Source: Chloroflexi bacterium HGW-Chloroflexi-10 (GTDB lineage Bacteria > Chloroflexota > Anaerolineae > Anaerolineales > Anaerolineaceae). From it: 64,000 nucleotides of DNA. Of the stretch, positions 51,139 to 59,528 are shown piece after piece. Both the position numbers and the translations under genes were made by a program. How positions within the stretch are numbered: the first letter of the stretch is position 1; each line of letters starts with the position of its first letter. The DNA lies in NCBI GenBank assembly GCA_002840755.1, contig PHBZ01000016.1:1-64000 (forward strand), written 5' to 3'. The notes under the pieces were generated by a model. The model was not told where the DNA came from and did no database searches. It worked only from the letters and a program-made list of their open reading frames with translations.

Positions 51139-52959
51139 ATGCAGGAATTCCTCAGTACCGAAACCCTGATTATTGAACTTTTGCTGATCGCATCATTGGT
51201 GGCGATCGTTGTTCGGCGGCTGCATATCCCCTATACGGTGGCATTGGTTGTGGTCGGTTTACTATTAACCACTCAATCAACAGTAAAAATTGATCTGACG
51301 CCCGAATTAATTCTGGCCTTGTTTGTTCCTCCGCTGATATTCGAGGCTGCTTTTCATCTTAACTTAACCGAACTGCGTCGAAACGCGTACTCCATCCTGA
51401 TCATGGCGATCCCTGGCGTACTCCTCACCACAATCATCGTCGGCGGAATCGTATCATTCGGGACTTCGCTTAGCCTGTCTGTAGCCCTGGTTTTTGGCGC
51501 ATTAATCGCCGCTACCGACCCTGTAGCAGTGGTCGCCTTGTTCCGCCTATTGGGGGTACCCAAGAGATTAGCTGTTTTGGTTGAAGGGGAAAGCCTGTTT
51601 AATGATGGCACCGCTCTGGTGTTGTTCCAATTGATGGTGGCGATTGTTATCACCGGGGAATTTAACTTTGTAACCAGCCTGATCGACTTTGTGCGCGTAT
51701 CTGCCGGCGGAATCATGCTGGGTCTGGCGCTGGGTTGGGGAATCTCGCGCCTGATTGCACGCATCGATGATTACCTGATCGAAATTACCTTAACCACCGT
51801 GCTTGCTTACGGTGCTTACTTGCTGGCTGAGCAGCTCCATTTTAGTGGGGTCTTGGCTGTGGTAGCAGCCGGGTTAATAACTGGTGGCCTGGGTCCGCAG
51901 GGAATGAGCCCGACAACCCGTATTGTGTTATATAACTTCTGGGAATACGTCACATTTTTGGTAAACTCACTGGTCTTCTTACTCATCGGCCTGGAAGTTG
52001 ATCTTCAAATTCTCTTTGCTGCCTGGCAGCCAATTTTATGGGCAATTGGGGCAGTCCTTTTTTCGCGGGTAATCGTTGTATATGGCCTGGGCTGGCTTAC
52101 CCGGCGTTTTGCAGAGCCAATTTCAATTCGCTGGCGGCATATTATTACCTGGGGTGGGCTGCGCGGCGCGCTTAGCCTGGCCCTTGCTCTTAGCTTGCCG
52201 GTGGCCTTTGGCCCGGAACGCGACCTGCTGCGTACTATGGCTTTTGGGGTTACACTCTTTACGTTATTAATCCAGGCAACTACCATGGGGCCCCTGGTCC
52301 GCCGTCTGGGGATTATAACCATTAATCCGGTCGAGGTGGATTATGCGCAGCGCCATGCGCGCTTAAATGCGCTCAGGTCGGCTGAGGCGCATGTAGAACG
52401 CCGTTACCGCGAAGGGTTAATCTCTGCCCCCGCATGGGAAAGGATTAAGCCAAAACTACAGGAACAAACAGCCTTACTCGCCGATTCGGTGCGCGAATTG
52501 CTGCGCGTGGAACCAAAATTGGAATCGGAAGAACTGGATATTGCCCGCCGTGAGATTTTGCGTGCCCAGCGTTCTGCTTACCAGGGGATGCGTGGGGACG
52601 GGGTCATTTCGGATGAAATATTTGAAAAACTGGCTGCCGAGGTGGATACTGCGCTCGAGGGCGGCGATGAAGTCCTCTGGTTTGTACCGCAAGAGTCGCT
52701 TCCCCAGCGGTTAAATGATGGCCTTTCCGGTTCCGCCCAGGTGGAAGAAATTATTATAGAACCGGGTTCTCCTGGCGACGGGCAGCTGGTAAAGAATATT
52801 CCCTGGCCAAAACATTTTGTTATTGTAAGCTTAAGACGCGGCAGCCAGATCATCATCCCCAAAGGGGATACCACCTTACTCGCACGTGATTTGCTGACCG
52901 TCGTTGGGGAATCCGACTCCGTTCAGCAAGCCCGCCAGCTTTGTCAGCGGGATGCGTAG
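51139..52959 (+). CDS. Na+/H+ antiporter, CPA1 (NhaP) family with TrkA-C domain
   Basis: A 606-residue antiporter. About twelve transmembrane segments (1-395) include ATDPVAVVALFRLLG, GESLFNDGTALVLF and HIITWGGLRGALSLALALS, the ion-site motifs of CPA1 exchangers. After a helical stretch with basic and acidic residues, a TrkA-C domain (about 530-600, IIIEPGSPGDGQLVKNIPWP, LTVVGES) likely binds a nucleotide or ion. It exchanges Na+ or K+ for protons across the membrane. The ATG at 51139 is preferred; the frame could also begin at GTG 51130. TATAAT lies near 51096. Confidence 0.92.
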   Translation: MQEFLSTETLIIELLLIASLVAIVVRRLHIPYTVALVVVGLLLTTQSTVKIDLTPELILALFVPPLIFEAAFHLNLTELRRNAYSILIMAIPGVLLTTIIVGGIVSFGTSLSLSVALVFGALIAATDPVAVVALFRLLGVPKRLAVLVEGESLFNDGTALVLFQLMVAIVITGEFNFVTSLIDFVRVSAGGIMLGLALGWGISRLIARIDDYLIEITLTTVLAYGAYLLAEQLHFSGVLAVVAAGLITGGLGPQGMSPTTRIVLYNFWEYVTFLVNSLVFLLIGLEVDLQILFAAWQPILWAIGAVLFSRVIVVYGLGWLTRRFAEPISIRWRHIITWGGLRGALSLALALSLPVAFGPERDLLRTMAFGVTLFTLLIQATTMGPLVRRLGIITINPVEVDYAQRHARLNALRSAEAHVERRYREGLISAPAWERIKPKLQEQTALLADSVRELLRVEPKLESEELDIARREILRAQRSAYQGMRGDGVISDEIFEKLAAEVDTALEGGDEVLWFVPQESLPQRLNDGLSGSAQVEEIIIEPGSPGDGQLVKNIPWPKHFVIVSLRRGSQIIIPKGDTTLLARDLLTVVGESDSVQQARQLCQRDA

Positions 52960-52996
52960 TCTTTCTGTAGCAGGAGAGATGCATTTTTCAATCTGG

Positions 52997-53124
52997 TAGG
53001 CGAAGTCCCGGCACAGGAGGGAATGCTTGTTGGCGGGCACTCACCTCCCCCGCGAAGCGCTCTGAGCTTGCGAAGAGTGGGGAGGCTGGGAGGGGTCCTT
53101 ATGTCAACTACCGCCAACCCAGCT
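52997..53124. repeat. dispersed repeat type B, copy 1
   Basis: About 128 bases beginning TAGGCGAAGTCCCG and including GCGAAGCGCTCTGAGCTTGC and GGAGGGGTCCTTATGT. A closely similar copy is at 57056-57184. Confidence 0.85.
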
Positions 53125-53161
53125 TGCCTGCTTTAAATCTTCCGCTTCCCTCCCCCCATTT

Positions 53162-54730
53162 GAGTCTGTGAAAAAATCCCCTAGATGGCTTAAAAAAAAT
53201 TAAATATAATAGGGAAAACGACAAAAAGGACAAGAAAAATAATGGAACCTTTATTCCCACTCCCTGAAGAAAAAGCAAAAAAGAAAATTGAAGGTGAAAT
53301 CACAAAAAAACGGGTAATCAAGGGAGAGAGATTCCAAAAAGCGATTATTTACGCAAGTTTAGACGAATTATTACCGCCAGACCATCGAGTGCGGATCGTG
53401 TTAGAGATGGTAAAGCGGATGGAGTTAGGCAGATTCTACAACAGGATCAAATCCATAGAAGGAGAAGCCGGACGTCCTGCGATAGACCCAGAGATTTTGA
53501 TTGCCGTATGGTTGTACGCGACACTGGATGGAGTAGGCTCCGCGCGAAAACTAGCCCGTCAATGTGAAGAGAATATCGCTTATCGATGGATATTGGGAGG
53601 AATAGAGATCAATTACCATACATTAGCTGATTTTCGGGTGGACTATGAAGAAGAATTAGATGAATTATTGGTCAAAGGGGTGGCAGCATTGATGAATGAA
53701 GGATTGGTGGATCTCGAACGAACAGCACAAGATGGGATGAGGGTGAGAGCCAGTGCTGGAGCCAAATCATTTCACAGAAGAACGACCTTGGAAACTCATC
53801 TTGAGAAAGCAAAAAACCGGGTGGAGGAATTGAAGCAAGAAGATTCAGAGGAATTTCAGAGGGGTCCACGCAGTCAGGCAGCCCAAGAACGAGCGGCGAA
53901 TGAAAAGGTAGAGCGGCTTGAAAAAGCATTGAAGGAATTGGAAAAGATAGAGGAGAAACGAAAGAAGAGTCATCATAAGAAAGAAAAACAAAAGATACCA
54001 CGAGCTTCAAGAACAGATCCGGAAGCCCGATTTATGAAAATGCCAGCGGAAGAGAAGCGACCAGCTTACAATGCAGAGTTAACGATAGATACAGAGAGTC
54101 GGATCATCGTTGGGGTAGATATGGTGAACGAGGTAGATCAAGGCCAAATGGATCCCATGTTGGAGAAGATTCATGAAAAGTACAATCAGTATCCAAGAAA
54201 GCATTTGGTGGACGGAGGTTTTGCGACAATAAATGATATTGAATCGGCACATAAAAATAAAGTCGTTGTTTTGGCTCCCCTGCCTGATCCGAGGTGTCCA
54301 GGGCAAGATTCGAGTCAACCACGGGAAGAAGATGGGCCAGGAGTAAAAAGTTGGCGAGAACGGATGGCAACGGAAGAAGCTAAAGAGGAATATAAAGAAA
54401 GAGCAGCAACGATAGAGTGGGCCAATGCATTAGCAAGGAATCGCGGATTTCGGCAGTTAGTTGTTAGAGGGATTCGTAAAGTTCGCTCAATCCTATTGTG
54501 GTTCGCCCTAGCCCATAATCTTATGCAAAGTGTAAATTTGAGAAAGAGGCAAGCCCAAGCCGCATAAAATGAATTAATTTAATACCACGCCAAAAGGTGG
54601 CAAAATGGCGTCGAAATAAAGAGAAAAATTAAAAACCATGACAATACCTATTGAATAAAATTATTTTTTTGAATAATTTTCCAGTCTCAAATTTAAATTT
54701 ATGGATTTTTCGCAATTTTTTCACAGACTC
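53162..54730 (+). mobile_element. IS1182-like insertion sequence, complete
   Basis: Perfect 16-bp terminal inverted repeats, GAGTCTGTGAAAAAAT at 53162-53177 and its complement at 54715-54730, bound a 1569-bp element with one intact transposase gene. The flanks are the two halves of a type C repeat, split inside its central T run; by comparison with the unbroken copies, about two extra T bases are present, too few and too simple to define a target duplication. Intact ends and gene suggest recent arrival. Confidence 0.88.
53242..54567 (+). CDS. IS1182-family transposase
   Basis: A 441-residue DDE transposase. Residues about 40-120 form the DUF772-type N-terminal domain (LPPDHRVRIVLEMV, GRPAIDPEILIAVWLYA, GSARKLARQCEENIAYRWILGG). 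The catalytic acids fit Asp in TAQDGMRVRA, Asp in LVDGGFATIND and Glu in EYKERAATIEWANA; between them is a coiled-coil insertion of Lys and Glu (about 190-260). The protein is shorter than many IS1182 transposases but continuous. It cuts at the 16-bp ends of the element. Confidence 0.92.
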   Translation: MEPLFPLPEEKAKKKIEGEITKKRVIKGERFQKAIIYASLDELLPPDHRVRIVLEMVKRMELGRFYNRIKSIEGEAGRPAIDPEILIAVWLYATLDGVGSARKLARQCEENIAYRWILGGIEINYHTLADFRVDYEEELDELLVKGVAALMNEGLVDLERTAQDGMRVRASAGAKSFHRRTTLETHLEKAKNRVEELKQEDSEEFQRGPRSQAAQERAANEKVERLEKALKELEKIEEKRKKSHHKKEKQKIPRASRTDPEARFMKMPAEEKRPAYNAELTIDTESRIIVGVDMVNEVDQGQMDPMLEKIHEKYNQYPRKHLVDGGFATINDIESAHKNKVVVLAPLPDPRCPGQDSSQPREEDGPGVKSWRERMATEEAKEEYKERAATIEWANALARNRGFRQLVVRGIRKVRSILLWFALAHNLMQSVNLRKRQAQAA

Positions 54731-54900
54731 TTTTGGGGGGAACATAGGGGGGTACTTCCGCTTCCCTCCCCCCACAGGAGAGATGCACTTTCCCGGCCCG
54801 TCCGCCAACCTGCTACTTAGCTAACGCAGCTTCCCCGCTTTAAATCTTCCGCTTCCCTCCCCCCATTTTTGGGGGGAACATAGGGGGGTACTTCCGCTTC
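54731..54900. repeat. type C repeats around the insertion sequence
   Basis: TCCCCCCA, a T run and TGGGGGGA form a palindrome followed by ACATAGGGGGGTACTTCCGC. One copy is split by the insertion sequence (53139-53161 and 54731-54763), an intact copy is at 54843-54900 and another at 57196-57250. A partial type A unit lies at 54777-54838. Confidence 0.8.
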
Positions 54901-54914
54901 CCTTAATCCCAACC

Positions 54915-55011
54915 GGAGAGATGCACTTTCCCGGTCCGTCCGCCAACCTGCTACTTAGCTAACGCAGCTTCCCCGAAAAATAAATCATCAGGCAAACAAG
55001 TGCGTTTCTCC
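54915..55011. repeat. dispersed repeat type A, copy 1
   Basis: A 97-base unit bounded by GGAGAGATGCACTT and AAGTGCGTTTCTCC, which are imperfect inverted repeats, and containing CCCCGAAAAATAAATCATCA. Other full copies: 56904-57000, 59229-59325; a variant with an inserted piece: 59093-59214. Confidence 0.85.
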
Positions 55012-55116
55012 TGAATACCCGAAGCCCAAATCACCACTCAAGCTATATGGCGCGCTTCTTCATCTGGCACATTCACAGTCCCTTTTCAAGTTGCGCTGAT
55101 AAATTTTATACAATTG

Positions 55117-55170
55117 TTGACAATTCTTAAAGAACTTGTTATAGTATATTTTGTAGACCAGGTGGTCTAC
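55117..55170 (+). promoter_or_regulatory. strong promoter with palindromic TetR-type operator
   Basis: TTGACA (55117-55122), a 17-base spacer and TATAGT (55140-55145), then a perfect palindrome GTAGACCAGGTGGTCTAC at 55153-55170 over the start of transcription. Half-sites TAGACC/GGTCTA resemble, as I recall, the box of the electrophile sensor NemR. The TetR gene at 56247 is the obvious candidate binder. Confidence 0.75.
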
Positions 55171-55197
55171 ATTTCTAAATAAATCAAAGTTAGATAT

Positions 55198-55239
55198 CTT
55201 TTCATTAATTGGGTCCAACCCCGTATGATTGAGATGATA
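55198..55239 (+). repeat. 42-bp element upstream of SDR gene, copy 1
   Basis: A 42-base segment starting CTTTTCATTAATTGGG and ending GATTGAGATGATA. The copy upstream of the TetR gene (56176-56217) matches at 39 of 42 bases; shorter copies are at 44821-44849 and 50261-50280. Confidence 0.85.
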
Positions 55240-55255
55240 CAAAGGCAGTGTATAT

Positions 55256-56116
55256 ATGACAAAAAAATTATGTATTATAACTGGAGCAAATTCAGGCATT
55301 GGTAAACAGGCAGCTATTCAAATTGCAGCGCAGGGTTATCAGGTAATTATTGGTTGTCGTAATAAAGAGCGCGGAGAAGTGGCCCTGAATGAGATCAAAG
55401 AAATAAGTAAAAGCGGCAATGTTGAATTAATCCTGCTTGATATGAGCCTTAAATCCTCGATCTTATCGTTTTCAAATACGATTAAAGAAAAATATGATAA
55501 AGCAGATGTCCTTATTCATAACGCAGCGGTTTTTGATATAGCCCAAAAATCGAGCATAGTTACCTCAGAAGGGTATGAAACGATATGGATGACAAACCAC
55601 ATAAGCCCAGTTTATTTGACAGATCTATTGCTGGATTTACTGAGAAAAAGCGATGACCCTAGGATTCTAACGGTATCCTCAAAAGGACTTCTGGCAATGC
55701 CGATGCTAAAAGTCGATCTCGTTGATCCTGAATTTAAGACAGGAAAATTTGCGGTAAACAAAGCCTATTATCAATCAAAACTAGCCCAGGTGATGTATAC
55801 GTATTGGTTAGCCAGGGAACTGAAGGCTGACGGTATTTCTGTAAATGCAATCCGCGTTCCTGCTGTTCAGGTTGATATTAGTCGCCACCCTGGGATATCA
55901 CCCTTTATGAAATGGGTTTATCAACAAAAAAGCAAAAAATCCATAACGCCATCCAGAATGGCTGAAACCTATACCTTCTTGGCGACAAATCCCGGCATAA
56001 AAGGTGTAAGCGGTAAGTATTTCGATGAGAATAATCAGGAAGTTAAATCGAATAAATATACCAGTAATTGGGACAATATCAATGATGTAATAAAACTGAC
56101 GAAAAAATATCTGTAA
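55256..56116 (+). CDS. SDR-family oxidoreductase, retinol-dehydrogenase-like
   Basis: A 286-residue short-chain dehydrogenase: Rossmann motif TGANSGIGKQAA, NNAG-type VLIHNAAVF, catalytic Ser in LTVSSKG and YxxxK as YYQSKLAQ. Strongly AT-rich and lysine/isoleucine-rich compared with neighbours, which suggests transfer from another lineage. Under the promoter at 55117 with the palindromic operator, and followed by its likely repressor. Such pairs commonly detoxify reactive aldehydes or quinones; the substrate is not shown. Confidence 0.9.
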   Translation: MTKKLCIITGANSGIGKQAAIQIAAQGYQVIIGCRNKERGEVALNEIKEISKSGNVELILLDMSLKSSILSFSNTIKEKYDKADVLIHNAAVFDIAQKSSIVTSEGYETIWMTNHISPVYLTDLLLDLLRKSDDPRILTVSSKGLLAMPMLKVDLVDPEFKTGKFAVNKAYYQSKLAQVMYTYWLARELKADGISVNAIRVPAVQVDISRHPGISPFMKWVYQQKSKKSITPSRMAETYTFLATNPGIKGVSGKYFDENNQEVKSNKYTSNWDNINDVIKLTKKYL

Positions 56117-56175
56117 AAAGAAGATAACACCATGGAAAAAAATATTTCAAAAACCAATAAAATATTAACCCTCCT

Positions 56176-56217
56176 CTTTTCATTAATTGGGGCCAGCCCC
56201 GTATGATTGAGCTGATA
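56176..56217 (+). repeat. 42-bp element upstream of TetR gene, copy 2
   Basis: Second copy of the 55198-55239 element, 39 of 42 bases identical. It lies 30 bases before the regulator start, so both genes of the pair have the same sequence in their leader. Confidence 0.85.
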
Positions 56218-56246
56218 TATAAAATGAAATAATAAGCAGAGTCTTT

Positions 56247-56861
56247 ATGAAAGAAAAAACGTTTCAAAGAAAAGATCAGGTATTAGAAGCAGCCCTTGAT
56301 GAGTTCATAACCAACGACTATGAAAAAGCTTCATTAAATACAATCATTAAATCAGCAGGCATTAGCAAAGGGACGTTCTATTATCATTTCAAAAATAAAG
56401 AAGCACTATACCTCTATCTTTTAAAAACGAGTGCTGATACCAAATGGCAGTACATCAACCAACAAACACGCTCTCATATCGTCGACTTCAATCGCTTGGA
56501 TATATTTGATAAGTTCCTGTATCAGGCAGAACTTGGGGCCGGCTTTGCTGCTCTTTACCCTAAATACCACACACTTAGCCTTATGTTCTCCAAAGAAAAG
56601 AACAACCCCATATACCGCACAGCGATTAAATTCTTGGGTGGCAACAGCACCGATATCATCACCCCGATGGTAAGAGAGGCCATTTCGAAACATGAAATAA
56701 AAGAAGAATTTGACGAAACTTTTATTGTCAAAATACTCCGTCACTTACTGTTTGAATTCGATCAGATATTTGACGAAGAAAGTGACTATGAAAAAAATAA
56801 AGTTTTAGCCAATCTTAAGAATTACGTGAATTTCATAAAATACGGGCTAAAGTCAGGATAA
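56247..56861 (+). CDS. TetR/AcrR-family regulator
   Basis: A 204-residue regulator. The N-terminal helix-turn-helix reads VLEAALDEFITNDYEKASLN and SAGISKGTFYYHFKNKEALY, canonical for TetR. The rest is the helical ligand-binding and dimer domain, of no named subgroup. AT-rich like the preceding SDR gene and probably acquired together. Predicted to bind the palindrome at 55153-55170 and repress the SDR gene until an inducer binds. Confidence 0.92.
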   Translation: MKEKTFQRKDQVLEAALDEFITNDYEKASLNTIIKSAGISKGTFYYHFKNKEALYLYLLKTSADTKWQYINQQTRSHIVDFNRLDIFDKFLYQAELGAGFAALYPKYHTLSLMFSKEKNNPIYRTAIKFLGGNSTDIITPMVREAISKHEIKEEFDETFIVKILRHLLFEFDQIFDEESDYEKNKVLANLKNYVNFIKYGLKSG

Positions 56862-56903
56862 CCCCCACTTCCAATCTTCCGCTTCCCTCCCCCCAATCCC
56901 ACC

Positions 56904-57000
56904 GGAGAGATGCACTTATCCGGCCTGCCTGCCCACCTGCTGCTTAGCCAACCCAGCCTGCCCGAAAAACAAATCATCAGGCGAGCAAGTGCGTTTCTCC
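56904..57000. repeat. dispersed repeat type A, copy 2
   Basis: Full 97-base unit as at 54915-55011, with the same bounding inverted repeats. Confidence 0.85.
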
Positions 57001-57055
57001 TGAATACCCGAAGTTTCAAAATCAATCACCCCATCCGCACCCAACGGAAATTTCG

Positions 57056-57250
57056 TAGGCGAAGTCCCGACGCAGGAGGGAATGCTTGTTTGCGGGCACT
57101 CACCTCCCCCGCGAAGCGCTCTGAGCTTGCGAAGAGTGGGGAGGCCGGGAGGGGTCCTTATGTTAACTACCCGCCAACCCAGCCAGCCCACTTCCAATCT
57201 TCCGCTTCCCTCCCCCCATTTTTGGGGGGAACATAGGGGGGTACTTCCGC
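57056..57250. repeat. dispersed repeats type B copy 2 and type C copy 3
   Basis: 57056-57184 repeats the type B unit of 52997-53124; 57196-57250 repeats the type C palindrome. No gene lies in the 500 bases from 56862 to 57364. Confidence 0.85.
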
Positions 57251-57307
57251 AGTACCCGGAGTTCCAACATCACTCACCCCATCCACGCATGCAGGTTCAA
57301 TAACAAA

Positions 57308-57342
57308 AACTCGTTGGGCAATATTTCATTGCCCAACGAGTT
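57308..57342 (-). terminator. rho-independent terminator of the sigma/DUF5667 operon
   Basis: AACTCGTTGGGCAAT and its exact complement form a 15-bp stem with a five-base loop. Read on the minus strand, TTTTTGTT follows. Confidence 0.9.
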
Positions 57343-57364
57343 CAAACAATCTGCAAATAGTAGG

Positions 57365-58477
57365 TTAATTCTTTCCGCCAGGTTCGCCAGGTTCGCCGGG
57401 AGTTTCTTCGGTGGGCTGCGGGACAGCCTGGGTTGGTTGGCCGCCTTGCTCTTGGGTAGGCTCTGAACCGGAATCCGCGTTAGCTGTGCAGGTTTGTGTG
57501 GGGTCCGGACCAGGGCCGGGGCCGTACCCGCTGCCAGGAGTGGGCGTGCCGCTTGTCCATGGGTTTCCGCCTTGCCCATTGAAGACAGGGGTACAGTTTT
57601 CACAGGTTTGCGTTTCATTGCCAGGTCCGTAACCGCTTCCTGGTGTTGGTGTGCCGGTTGTCCATGGGTTTCCGCCGCCTGTTGCGGGTGTCGTCGTTTC
57701 TCCACTCGGTGTGACGGAAGCCAGGTGCAGTAGTTGGCGCAGACGCAGTTGTTCTCTTAATTGTGCGGGGTCCAATAGACCTGTCTCAACCCAATGCAGA
57801 CGATCCTGTAACATTTGTTGGGTTCGTAACATTACGAGCTCTGCGGTTGCAGACCCATTCGTACGAAGCTGGAGGAAAGTCTGCTCTTGAGTTTGTAGGC
57901 GTGTACGGATTTGTTCAAGCGCCTGTGCTGCCTGATCATCCGGAAGATTCATGGCATACTGAAAAGCCTGTTCAACCTGATTCTCATAACGGTTTTGAAC
58001 TGCTTCAGGAAGTGTACCACCCGCAATCAGCATCTTCTGAATTTCCGCTGCACGACGATCGGAGTATTTCAGAGCAAGTTGATATTCAGATTCTGGGTTG
58101 GAAGAAAATCCTAATCGGACATCTTCACTGATCAGTTTCACGCCATACAGAGGTTGGTCCGGTAGGCTGCCCTGGGAGGCGGCCACAGTGGCGCCGCCGC
58201 CGCCCAAAATCAGAGCAGCGATTAATACAATTGTTGATAGTGTGCTTAACATAGGGGATTGTTCCTTTCGTTGAACCATAAATATTGATTGGATTGAATG
58301 CATCCACTTGTTAAGACGTTGTTTTTGCGATGGTGTTATGGCCTCGGCAGATTCCTGTGCTTTCATTAGAAAAGCAGCCAGTCCCAACGCTTCTTTTTCG
58401 GGATTGCGAATGTGTTCCGTTTGTAAATAAGCCAGTTTCTCAGAAAGTTCTGGGTCGATTTCATTTCTCATGCTCAT
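57365..58477 (-). CDS. DUF5667-type protein, probable partner of ECF sigma factor
   Basis: A 370-residue protein. An N-terminal soluble part (1-75), one transmembrane segment (about 79-102), an outer helical domain (about 108-245) with GSLPDQPLYGVKLISEDVRL and LKYSDRRAAEIQKM, typical of DUF5667, and a Pro/Gly/Thr-rich tail. The tail contains a near-repeat of GGNPWT.GTPTPGSGYGPG at about 265 and 300 and ends GEPGGKN. It overlaps the sigma gene by 17 bases, the usual place for an anti-sigma factor, yet has no zinc-type anti-sigma motif; the N-terminal part may take that role. Confidence 0.75.
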   Translation of the reverse strand: MSMRNEIDPELSEKLAYLQTEHIRNPEKEALGLAAFLMKAQESAEAITPSQKQRLNKWMHSIQSIFMVQRKEQSPMLSTLSTIVLIAALILGGGGATVAASQGSLPDQPLYGVKLISEDVRLGFSSNPESEYQLALKYSDRRAAEIQKMLIAGGTLPEAVQNRYENQVEQAFQYAMNLPDDQAAQALEQIRTRLQTQEQTFLQLRTNGSATAELVMLRTQQMLQDRLHWVETGLLDPAQLREQLRLRQLLHLASVTPSGETTTPATGGGNPWTTGTPTPGSGYGPGNETQTCENCTPVFNGQGGNPWTSGTPTPGSGYGPGPGPDPTQTCTANADSGSEPTQEQGGQPTQAVPQPTEETPGEPGEPGGKN

Positions 58478-59030
58478 AGCTACCTTCCTTCTCTACTCGG
58501 AGCAGCAGTCTTCGCAGCGTGTTTAATGCCCGAAATTGGATTGCTCGAACGGCTCCGGCGTCTTTATTGATTGCAGCCGCTACTTCTTCATGTCCCCAAC
58601 CTTCAATAAAACGCAGGGTGATAACCTGGCGCTGGTCCGGTGTCAATGATCGCAGCGCTGTGCGGACCTGGGTTTGTTCCAGATGATCATCCGCCAGGTT
58701 TTCAGGAAGAAACTGATCCGCGGCTTTCAACGATTCATCCAGTTCAATAGGTGTGGGAGGTTGCCGGCGGTAACTATCCGTAATCCAGTTATGGGCAATC
58801 CGGTACAGGTATGCCTGAAGATGATTGTTCGGCCCCTGTCCGGCGCGGAGAGTTTTAAGAAACCGCGAAAAGGTTTCGGCAACACAATCCTCAGCCAGGC
58901 ATTCATCTCCTAAAAGGCGCATGGCGTAGCGGTAGAGCCCCGGGCTGTATAGTTTATAGATATTAGCCAGAATCGAGAGGTCAAAGACTTTCGCGCCTGT
59001 GAGAAGATCTTCTTGGGTATGTGAATTCAT
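58461..59030 (-). CDS. ECF-subfamily RNA polymerase sigma factor
   Basis: A 189-residue sigma-70 family protein. Region 2 (LYSPGLYRYAMRLLGDECLAEDCVAETFSRFLK) binds core and the -10; region 4 (LTPDQRQVITLRFIEGWGHEEVAAAINKDAGAVRAI) contains the helix-turn-helix for the -35. It begins the operon with the DUF5667 gene. Target promoters cannot be named from this window. Confidence 0.93.
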   Translation of the reverse strand: MNSHTQEDLLTGAKVFDLSILANIYKLYSPGLYRYAMRLLGDECLAEDCVAETFSRFLKTLRAGQGPNNHLQAYLYRIAHNWITDSYRRQPPTPIELDESLKAADQFLPENLADDHLEQTQVRTALRSLTPDQRQVITLRFIEGWGHEEVAAAINKDAGAVRAIQFRALNTLRRLLLRVEKEGSYEHEK

Positions 59031-59092
59031 TGTTTAATATATAAGACGTATTTTATCAATTATCGTTATGGGTAACTTTATAATATTCCACT

Positions 59093-59325
59093 GGAGAGCT
59101 GCACTTTCTCTTCACCTCCCCTCAAGGGGAGGCCGGGAGGGGTCCTTATATCAACTACTAGCCGACGCAGCTTCCCCGAAAAACAAATAATCAGGCGAAC
59201 AAGTGCGTTTCTCCTGAATACCCCCGCCGGAGAGATGCACTTTTCCGGCCAGCCCACTAACCTGCTTCATAGCCAACCCAGCTTCCCCGAAAAATAAATC
59301 ATCAGGCGAGCAAGTGCGTTTCTCC
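59093..59325. repeat. dispersed repeat type A, copies 3 and 4
   Basis: 59229-59325 is a full type A unit. 59093-59214 is a variant whose middle is replaced by GGGGAGGCCGGGAGGGGTCC from type B. A partial unit follows at about 59343. The gap 59031-59528 holds no gene besides these. Confidence 0.8.
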
Positions 59326-59528
59326 TTCCCTCAACCCCAACCGGAGAGCTGCACTTTTCCGCCCGCTTCAAATCTTCCGCTCGAATGCAGCTCAGGCCTC
59401 AGTGTAGTCTAAACACCGACAGCCAATCTTAGAATCGGCTTACATACAAGTCAGTCTCCCGCTGACAGCCACCAGCGGCCTAAGACGATATAGTAAAAAA
59501 ATGGATGATCAACCATAAGGAGATAAAA

